A DNA stretch of 32,231 nucleotides. It comes from a virus. Positions 22,348 through 28,360 of the stretch are shown in pieces (the first letter of the stretch is position 1; every line of letters starts with the position of its first letter). The position numbers and the translations under genes were made by a program. The notes below the pieces were generated by a model. The model was not told where the DNA came from, did not search any database, and saw only the letters and a list, made by a program, of their open reading frames with translations. Where the stretch lies: positions 1 to 32,231 of the IMG/VR virus record IMGVR_UViG_3300021961_000365; one strand, given 5' to 3'.

Positions 22348-24429
22348 TTAGGCTGCACCAAGCGTTGTAACGGTTCCAGACGTACCCAAGTATTTTAATG
22401 CGCCAGCATCGTAATATATGGATGACACAGAATATGAATCACTCCCAGCATTATAAGTTAGGGTTCCACTAGCCATATCATACCCATAATTAGACGATAC
22501 ATTGACATAGGCTACATCGCTGGTTTTAACGGCATACCCACTAGACGGAAGATTCACGCAAAGGTTATTTCCAATATTTATTCTGTGTGCGTGATTGGCA
22601 TATATCCCGTGTCTATCTGTATAACCAGTGCCGTTTTTGGTTAAAGTAGCAATGTTATTGATATGATTGCCCACAACATTTACTCGTAGCACTCCATGAT
22701 ACATTGAAAAACTATATGAGCCAGTGGCATTAGCTGCTTGATTCATGGTGATAGTAGCACCATTTACCGCAGTAATAATCACTGGGAAACTAAGTCCTGT
22801 TCCCCAAATGTAAGCCCCCACCCACGGCGTTCCCGCTGTAACCGTTGCCGAAACACTTGAATTAACTAAGGTTAAAGTTAAAGAAACTGAAGTGCTATCA
22901 TCTCCAATTAATATGCCATGAGACGCTGTGCCATTAATAATATTACCAATAACATTAGTGTCATAGCATCCAGCGACAAGAATGCCGCGCCAACGAGAAT
23001 CAGTGATGATGTTGTTAGCAATGAGGGTATTCATTGACACTCTTGCATCCTTGCTATCATTAAAACACGCAATAGCGTCATCTTCTTCTGTATTGCGGAC
23101 AATATTATTAGTTATTTTTGTGCCAATATACCCTTGATTAAGATGTATCCCGTCTGCAAAAGTGTTATTAATATCGCAACCATTTACTGTGCAGCCAGCG
23201 TAATAACGCGCTTCAGTAGTTGTGTCAGCAGAAAGTTGGATAGCAAAATTCGGCCACTTACTTACAGAGCATTTATTTAGTTGAATATTATCCCCAGCTA
23301 ACAATATACCTACGCCATAACCTCCATTTCTGTCTGTAGCATCTCCCCATAAATACAGCCCCTCTATGTTGACGTTATGACAATGCCCTTGAACCCATAA
23401 TCCCGGATTGCCATTGGTTGTAGCTCGATATAAATAAGCACCATTTGCAATAATGTTTACGTTGTGCAGCCCATCAATAGCAATGCCTGCATCGGCTTGA
23501 TAACGACCCGGAGGAAAAATTACTGTATTGCCGCGACCAACGAGAGCATAGGCAGATGCTCCACTACCGCCACCACCCGTAAATGTTACCTCGGTGTTGT
23601 AGGCATACCCGCTGCCGCCACCTGTTACCGTAACGCTTTGCACCATCCCGTCTTTGACAACTGCCGTAAATGTGCCGCTGCTGCCTACGCTAACACTAAC
23701 TGTTGGGGTAGAGGTATATCCAGAACCACCAAATACTACAACTATTTCTTTTACATAAGTCCCTGTGGTAGCTGATGGTCGGGCCGCTTCTAATGCGGCA
23801 ATAATTAGACTTCTTTCGTCAGATGTAGCGTTGTTGCTAACACCATAGTCTAATACATTAATAACCTGTGCAGAACGACTTTCTAAAGAAATAGCTGTTG
23901 AACCACCTGTAGCCGTATAGGTTCCCGCTCCAAGTGATGCCTGTCCTGTGCCGCCATTAACTTGCGGCAATGGTGTTCCAGAATACGTCATGGCTAATGT
24001 GCCAGACGTTGTAATAGGACTGCCAGAAATAGAAAATACGCTAGGAACTGTTGCTGCAACACTAGTTACAGTGCCGCCACTACCATTAGCTGCCGAGGTG
24101 AGGCGGCCTTGGGCATCCACCGTAATATTGGAGTTGGTATAAGCCCCTGCACTTACGGCGGTGTTGGCTAGTGTCACAGTGCCACTTGTAGTGATAGGGC
24201 CGCCTGTAAGTCCCGTGCCTGTGGCTACACTAGTAACAGTGCCTGTTCCCGGCGCACTAGACGCAATCGTTACCCCACTGCTGCTTCTAGTAACGGTGAC
24301 GTTAGACCCCGCCAGAATGTTCATCTGGGTGTCTTCCATCATCCTATTCAAACGAATAGCTGTGGCTTCATCGCTTTCCCAATTAGCCTTGTCGTCAGAC
24401 CAAGTGTACCCTGTTTGCAGGTCAGACAT
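22348..24429 (-). CDS. Tailspike with parallel beta-helix
   Basis: A 693-residue receptor-binding protein. Residues 1-40 may anchor it to the tail. Residues 45-165 hold beta-rich shaft repeats (SVATGTGLTGGPITTSGTV and similar). At about 190, VINVLDYGVSNNATSDERS matches the start of pectate-lyase-like tailspikes. A long region with repeated I/V-x-G/N-N-x-I strands (about 320-640, for example ITNNIVRNT, IANNIITDS, VIGNIINGT) is a right-handed parallel beta-helix. Such spikes often cut surface polysaccharide, but active-site residues cannot be assigned by eye. An inserted GGSGY repeat lies at about 235-295. The start shares a TAATG junction with the upstream gene. Confidence 0.8.
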   Translation of the reverse strand: MSDLQTGYTWSDDKANWESDEATAIRLNRMMEDTQMNILAGSNVTVTRSSSGVTIASSAPGTGTVTSVATGTGLTGGPITTSGTVTLANTAVSAGAYTNSNITVDAQGRLTSAANGSGGTVTSVAATVPSVFSISGSPITTSGTLAMTYSGTPLPQVNGGTGQASLGAGTYTATGGSTAISLESRSAQVINVLDYGVSNNATSDERSLIIAALEAARPSATTGTYVKEIVVVFGGSGYTSTPTVSVSVGSSGTFTAVVKDGMVQSVTVTGGGSGYAYNTEVTFTGGGGSGASAYALVGRGNTVIFPPGRYQADAGIAIDGLHNVNIIANGAYLYRATTNGNPGLWVQGHCHNVNIEGLYLWGDATDRNGGYGVGILLAGDNIQLNKCSVSKWPNFAIQLSADTTTEARYYAGCTVNGCDINNTFADGIHLNQGYIGTKITNNIVRNTEEDDAIACFNDSKDARVSMNTLIANNIITDSRWRGILVAGCYDTNVIGNIINGTASHGILIGDDSTSVSLTLTLVNSSVSATVTAGTPWVGAYIWGTGLSFPVIITAVNGATITMNQAANATGSYSFSMYHGVLRVNVVGNHINNIATLTKNGTGYTDRHGIYANHAHRINIGNNLCVNLPSSGYAVKTSDVAYVNVSSNYGYDMASGTLTYNAGSDSYSVSSIYYDAGALKYLGTSGTVTTLGAA

Positions 24430-26606
24430 TATATTTTAGAATTAATGCCTTGGTCAGTAAATTCAGCGGCTACTTTAACGGTGCGAATCTTAGGGCGGCC
24501 AATTGTAGGTTGAAACACAAACTGCCCACCATAGCCACGAATATTTCCAATGCGGCCCCTAGCTGAAGCGTCTTCTGATACAGGCAGTGTTTCCTCTAAC
24601 ATATCTGATAATGATTGTAAGTATTGGCTGCTATCTGGATTCTGGGTAATAAACGCAATAGCAATATCAGAAACATTGCTGTCAGAACTTTGGGCTTGTA
24701 GCTCAAAAGAATTAAAGCGTTTTCTATCCATTGTGCCGCCTGTATATTGGCGCGTTTTTAATTCAGAATTAATGGGATAACCAGCGGCAGTACCACCAAT
24801 CGAAAGATTAAGATAATCAGCATCATCCTCTCTGTAATTAAGGATATGGATGCCGCCGTTCTTATTAATAGCGTACAAATCATTTAATCCACCAGCACCC
24901 GCTCGGATAAAATTACTAACATTCCATCCGTTCTGCTCAATAATGTCTAATGACTCCCACCCTTGATTAAGGAAGTTATAGATAAGGATAGCGTTATTTT
25001 CTGTGGCTGCATCTAGCGGCACAGCAATGTAATAGCGATTGTCGTGATAGGTGGCAACGCAATTTGCAATATAGTCTGGGTTAATGCGTTGAATAAGCGG
25101 CAGGATGGATTCGCTCATGGGGATAGATGCGCCCCGCAAATTATATAAGTCTTCAAAGTTGACAGAATATACGCCGTTGTCGGACAAGAAAAAGATTTGA
25201 TTGCCCACTTGCACCACTGTTTTGCGAGCAATACAACCCACTTCACGGGTTACCTCTTGCACCGATACGTCCTTCAAAGGTTGGCTTACGCCGCGAATAA
25301 GATGGATAGTGTTGCGATTGAACACGACAACATTATCTTCGGCAAACGGCTGTATAGCAACAACGTAGTCGGCTCCGCCAGAAGCAATGCGGAAGTTATT
25401 CTCAATCTGGTCGTAAGTGTTTTGGTCAAGAATGTCGGACGCAATAATCTCATCCGTAATACTCCTGCTGGTGATGGTGGGGCTGCCGCTGCTGCCAGCC
25501 ATTGTATAGTAATACGGCATCCAGAGCCGTCTCTGATGATAGATAGCCCACGGAGGGGCTGGCATATGCGTAAATCCATTGCCTACGCTTTGCGGCGAAC
25601 CCAACACCACTGTAGCCCCTGTAATATTATCGGCTGTGGCAAAGAACGTAAAGACGTTAGCACTTGCCACGGTTGTAACAAAATACTCTGACAGGTTATT
25701 TAGATTGGTTGTGCCACGGTCAATAATCCTAACAGTGTTACCTACCACCAGCCCATGCGCTGTTTCACTAATAGTGACAACGCCGTTGGCAATAGCACAA
25801 TTAGCTGAAGCCGTTAATGTTAAAGGCTGGGTGTATGCGCCATTAGATACTAATGTAAAGGCTGGGCTGCCAACAAGTGTTCCTGTAAATTGTAAAGTTG
25901 TTAAACCATCACGGAACAAGAAAAGATAATTGAACGCCTGTAATAGATTAACGTCTGTATCTATGGTGATGCCGCCGGGATAGGTGATGGTGTTGGTAGT
26001 GGCTCCCGTGCTTACATTCACTGCCTTTACACCTGTATTGGTGGCAAGCATGATGTATTCATCATTATCAGAAGTAGGGTCTGAGAATAGACATGAACCA
26101 AATACAGCATTAACAATCGTGTCTTCCAATCTTGGTGCGCCAACTACGGCAGTGCCTGTGGCCGTCCCAGAGATGCCTGCAATCGTAATGCTAACAGAGG
26201 TGCTATTCACCACTGTAATGATATAATTCTGCGCTACAAAAGATGGGCTAATTCCTGTTATGCCAGAAACATACGCTAGTGTAGCCGTGGTAAAAGAATG
26301 AGCGGTGGCAAACCCAATAGTAATAGTGGTAGACACTCTTGTTACACTATTGCCCGTTTTATTGGCGTAAGTGTAGAACGGCAACGTCAATGCTGTGGCG
26401 TTAGTAGAAAGAGCCGCTCCAAAGTTTTGCACGCCCATGCGCGTTTGCCATGCGCCATCTAAGTCCATACGCCCGTTAGTGGACAGAGCTACTTCTCCCG
26501 CCTTTAATTGGTCAGGACGCAAGCGAGCGTTCATGCGAGCAAATCCCGTATCCCCTTCTTCCATAAGAGGTGTGTCTAAGGGGCCATAATTATTAAAACG
26601 CGCCAT
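24429..26606 (-). CDS. Large tail protein with propeller-like repeats
   Basis: A 725-residue virion protein. The N-terminus (TPLMEEGDTGFARMNARLRP, then STNGRMDLDGAWQTRMG) is a pattern I know from tail proteins of podoviruses. Residues 95-150 and 270-325 hold small inserted beta domains (for example GNTVRIIDRG and YFVTTVASANVFTF). The segment at about 410-560 alternates strands as in a propeller-like tail tube or nozzle protein (FFLSDNGVYSVNFEDL, YYIAVPLDAATENNAILIYN). It probably belongs to the tail tube or nozzle, like tail tubular protein B, but this is inference from pattern and position. Confidence 0.65.
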   Translation of the reverse strand: MARFNNYGPLDTPLMEEGDTGFARMNARLRPDQLKAGEVALSTNGRMDLDGAWQTRMGVQNFGAALSTNATALTLPFYTYANKTGNSVTRVSTTITIGFATAHSFTTATLAYVSGITGISPSFVAQNYIITVVNSTSVSITIAGISGTATGTAVVGAPRLEDTIVNAVFGSCLFSDPTSDNDEYIMLATNTGVKAVNVSTGATTNTITYPGGITIDTDVNLLQAFNYLFLFRDGLTTLQFTGTLVGSPAFTLVSNGAYTQPLTLTASANCAIANGVVTISETAHGLVVGNTVRIIDRGTTNLNNLSEYFVTTVASANVFTFFATADNITGATVVLGSPQSVGNGFTHMPAPPWAIYHQRRLWMPYYYTMAGSSGSPTITSRSITDEIIASDILDQNTYDQIENNFRIASGGADYVVAIQPFAEDNVVVFNRNTIHLIRGVSQPLKDVSVQEVTREVGCIARKTVVQVGNQIFFLSDNGVYSVNFEDLYNLRGASIPMSESILPLIQRINPDYIANCVATYHDNRYYIAVPLDAATENNAILIYNFLNQGWESLDIIEQNGWNVSNFIRAGAGGLNDLYAINKNGGIHILNYREDDADYLNLSIGGTAAGYPINSELKTRQYTGGTMDRKRFNSFELQAQSSDSNVSDIAIAFITQNPDSSQYLQSLSDMLEETLPVSEDASARGRIGNIRGYGGQFVFQPTIGRPKIRTVKVAAEFTDQGINSKI

Positions 26607-26620
26607 AGACGTATATTACC

Positions 26621-26863
26621 TTAACAATCCCAAGCTCTACGGCTCCAATAGTTGGCAGATAATTTGTTAGATGTTCCCTTGATGCCGCCAGACCTAGCGC
26701 AATAACTTTTCTTGCGTGCGGGGGAGGACTTCTTAATTGTCATATTAGCGTCTCCAAAACGCACAATACGCTCTTGTCCATTCTGGCATCCTTTGACGAC
26801 AGATTTTTTGCCGCCACTAATATCTCGTCTAGGACTGTTACAGGGTAGGTCGCGGGGATTCAT
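26621..26863 (-). CDS. Small basic cysteine-containing protein (cluster member 4)
   Basis: An 80-residue basic protein with cysteines at 8, 26, 55 and 80 and the segments VRFGDANMTIKKSSPARKKS and NYWSRRAWDC. This pattern occurs in small uncharacterised proteins of aquatic phages and large DNA viruses as I recall them. I use the ATG at 26863, one base after the previous stop codon, rather than a TTG ten codons upstream that would overlap the previous gene. It could be a zinc-binding, DNA-associated virion protein; that is inference. Confidence 0.65.
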   Translation of the reverse strand: MNPRDLPCNSPRRDISGGKKSVVKGCQNGQERIVRFGDANMTIKKSSPARKKSYCARSGGIKGTSNKLSANYWSRRAWDC

Positions 26864-26864
26864 G

Positions 26865-27098
26865 TTAGCGATAGGCTGCCGTTTTTTTGGCAATGTTCTT
26901 GGGTTGTTTTACAAATTGCTTCCCTGCTTTCATGCCTTGGCGTTTAGCTCTATTGGTGGCCGCTTTTTCCCCAGAACTTAGGGCTTTTTGGGCAGCGTCA
27001 GGTAGGTAGCGTTCACCTGTCTCTAGGCTAGGCTTACCAGAGGATGTGCGCCATTTCTGGCGCGTCCAATCTACAAGGCTGCGCTGTTGGGGCTTCAA
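26865..27098 (-). CDS. DUF5872-like small basic protein (cluster member 3)
   Basis: A 77-residue, strongly basic protein. VDWTRQKWRTSSGKPSLETG, then ERYLPDAAQKAL and GKQFVKQPKNIAKKTAAYR, match the DUF5872 pattern as I remember it, a family of unknown function in phages and large DNA viruses. The start appears to be a TTG at 27098, two bases after the previous stop codon; no ATG exists in a suitable position. The charge suggests nucleic-acid or ribosome binding. Confidence 0.65.
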   Translation of the reverse strand: MKPQQRSLVDWTRQKWRTSSGKPSLETGERYLPDAAQKALSSGEKAATNRAKRQGMKAGKQFVKQPKNIAKKTAAYR

Positions 27099-27100
27099 GG

Positions 27101-27283
27101 CTACTTGGAGGTTTTGTAACCGCCGCCAGCCCTCTTATAGCTGAAGGCTAACAGTTGGGCTTTGCGTGCGCTCCATTGGCCGGGGTTGCCGCCCTTGCTT
27201 CCAGCCTTAATGCTCTGGAACAAGCGTTTACGCATTGTAGGTTTCGTATATACGCCAGCCGAGTTTACGGTGGACGCAGCCAT
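27101..27283 (-). CDS. Small basic protein with GSKGG-GQWSARKAQ motif (cluster member 2)
   Basis: A 60-residue basic protein with the core IKAGSKGGNPGQWSARKAQL and a C-terminal YKRAGGGYKTSK. The core is recognisable from small proteins of aquatic viruses that travel together with DUF5872-like proteins. Function unknown. The ATG follows the upstream stop codon by one base, in line with coupled translation of all four small basic genes. Confidence 0.65.
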   Translation of the reverse strand: MAASTVNSAGVYTKPTMRKRLFQSIKAGSKGGNPGQWSARKAQLLAFSYKRAGGGYKTSK

Positions 27284-27284
27284 G

Positions 27285-27443
27285 TTAGTAAGCCTTGCGG
27301 GAGGTGGAATAGCTCATACGGCCACCATTAGCCGTGCCAGCCTCCATAACGCGCTTCTTGGCGGCATTCTTGTTCTGATGCGCCATCATTTCTTTCTTGC
27401 TCATGTTCTTATGGCTCTTGGTCTTCATTGTAGGGGATTTCAT
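27285..27443 (-). CDS. Small lysine-rich protein (cluster member 1)
   Basis: A 52-residue basic protein (KTKSHKNMSKKEMMAHQNKN, then AAKKRVMEAGTANGG) that heads the run of four small basic genes. Almost a third of its residues are lysine, arginine or histidine. It is probably helical and disordered at the N-terminus. The ATG at 27443 sits downstream of a structured 100-base leader, with no Shine-Dalgarno site. A DNA-condensing or virion-packaged peptide is plausible, but the function is unknown. Confidence 0.6.
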   Translation of the reverse strand: MKSPTMKTKSHKNMSKKEMMAHQNKNAAKKRVMEAGTANGGRMSYSTSRKAY

Positions 27444-27475
27444 AGGATTGTGGGTAAGAAGTGGCCTTAAAGCGT

Positions 27476-27519
27476 CAAATCGCCTTAAAACGCACGGAAA
27501 GGGTGCTACAAGCGATTTG
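27476..27519 (-). promoter_or_regulatory. Nested stem in the leader of the small basic gene cluster
   Basis: CAAATCGC (27476-27483) pairs perfectly with GCGATTTG (27512-27519), and inside it GCAC (27492-27495) pairs with GTGC (27503-27506). It lies in the 104-base gap between the holin gene and the four small basic genes, the largest gap in the late operon. No convincing promoter or terminator tract accompanies it, so a leader or processing structure is the best guess. Confidence 0.4.
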
Positions 27520-27547
27520 TATGGGCTGTTAGTGTTCTAGGGCAGCG

Positions 27548-27988
27548 TTATTTGGCAGTTCTAGCTAAAGGACGGCTACCAAACCACCACATAACGGCTG
27601 TTGACGTAGTGAATACAAAGTCTGAGATAACGGCTTCTGTGGCAGTTATACCTAGTTTATCGCCAAATATAACACAACTTAGCGTAATAATCATGGCCCA
27701 AGTGAGGCCGGGACGGGTGAACGCCCGAAAAGCGTCCACTAACACACGGATGGCTGACACCCAGACAGGGGTGTTCTCTGGGATGTCAATGTCCTCATTA
27801 GCCTGTTGGGAGGTGGTGAAGGCCGCCAGCTCACCTTCCGTCACCTTGAGCCGCGCCATGCTGTCCATCTTGCGTATCTCAATGTCAGCCTCCATCCCCT
27901 TGGCTTTAACATCAGCCCACTTCTGGAAGAGGCTTAGGATGCCGCCGAGTAAGCTGCCCCCTAATGCGCTGCTGATGAAGCTAAACAT
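27548..27988 (-). CDS. Holin-like membrane protein (GTA holin 3TM type)
   Basis: A 146-residue protein with an N-terminal glycine-rich hydrophobic segment (ISSALGGSLLGGILSLF), a charged central helix, and two C-terminal hydrophobic spans (TWAMIITLSCVIFG and ISDFVFTTSTAVMWWFG). The size, the RP-containing loop before the spans and the lysis-type neighbourhood resemble the three-span holins described for gene transfer agents and many phages. It would make pores in the inner membrane at lysis. No endolysin gene is recognised beside it. The start is one base after the stop codon of the upstream small gene. Confidence 0.7.
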   Translation of the reverse strand: MFSFISSALGGSLLGGILSLFQKWADVKAKGMEADIEIRKMDSMARLKVTEGELAAFTTSQQANEDIDIPENTPVWVSAIRVLVDAFRAFTRPGLTWAMIITLSCVIFGDKLGITATEAVISDFVFTTSTAVMWWFGSRPLARTAK

Positions 27989-27989
27989 A

Positions 27990-28136
27990 TTAGTCTTGGG
28001 CGGCTGGCTCAGGCTTAGGCTTTAAGGCTTCAGCAAGCTGTTCAGCGCATTTGCGGATAAGCTCATGCTGCTCCGCATTTAGCGGGGCAAGACGGGCGGC
28101 GTTATAGAGATTGTTGAGGGCTTGTTCTGTGGTCAT
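27990..28136 (-). CDS. Small helical protein in the lysis region
   Basis: A 48-residue protein (MTTEQALNNLYNAARLAPLN, then AEQHELIRKCAEQLAEALKP) with two helices and a proline-rich tail. Such small proteins are common in phage lysis/tail regions, without known function. It sits one and two bases from its neighbours, so it is certainly co-translated with them. Confidence 0.65.
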   Translation of the reverse strand: MTTEQALNNLYNAARLAPLNAEQHELIRKCAEQLAEALKPKPEPAAQD

Positions 28137-28138
28137 AC

Positions 28139-28360
28139 TCATCCATTACGTTTAATAAACCAAGCAGTCAAGGCCGAAATCACAGCCGCCAAGACAGCCA
28201 CCTTCCCTTTAAGCTCGTTCTTGAAAACCTCAAGCATCGTCACTCGCCCGTTTGTTTTGATGCACTGAGTAAGAATAATCTCTAGCTTGGCATCCTGCGC
28301 GTCCATGCGCGTGAGGATGGTGCTGAGTTGCGAGTCGATGCTGAGAGGGTCGTAGCTCAT
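28139..28360 (-). CDS. Single-span membrane protein, lysis-region
   Basis: A 73-residue protein with a soluble coiled-coil N-terminus (STILTRMDAQDAKLEIILTQ), a TNGRVTMLE segment and one C-terminal span (VAVLAAVISALTAWFIKRNG). This layout is frequent among phage holin-like or holin-regulating proteins with the charged end at the C-terminus. It overlaps the tail fibre gene by four bases. It is either a second holin or an accessory lysis protein; an i-spanin role is less likely because the span is at the C-terminus. Confidence 0.65.
   Translation of the reverse strand: MSYDPLSIDSQLSTILTRMDAQDAKLEIILTQCIKTNGRVTMLEVFKNELKGKVAVLAAVISALTAWFIKRNG

Noticed and set aside
21858-26226. Long plus-strand frames antisense to the tail and fibre genes
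   Set aside because: They are valine/proline/threonine-rich shadows of repetitive Gly/Thr/Ala-coding DNA on the other strand; the minus-strand proteins have recognisable domains.
27552-28025. Plus-strand frame of 157 codons opposite the holin gene
   Set aside because: It is antisense to a membrane protein with clear spans and one-base junctions to its neighbours; the plus frame has no recognisable features.
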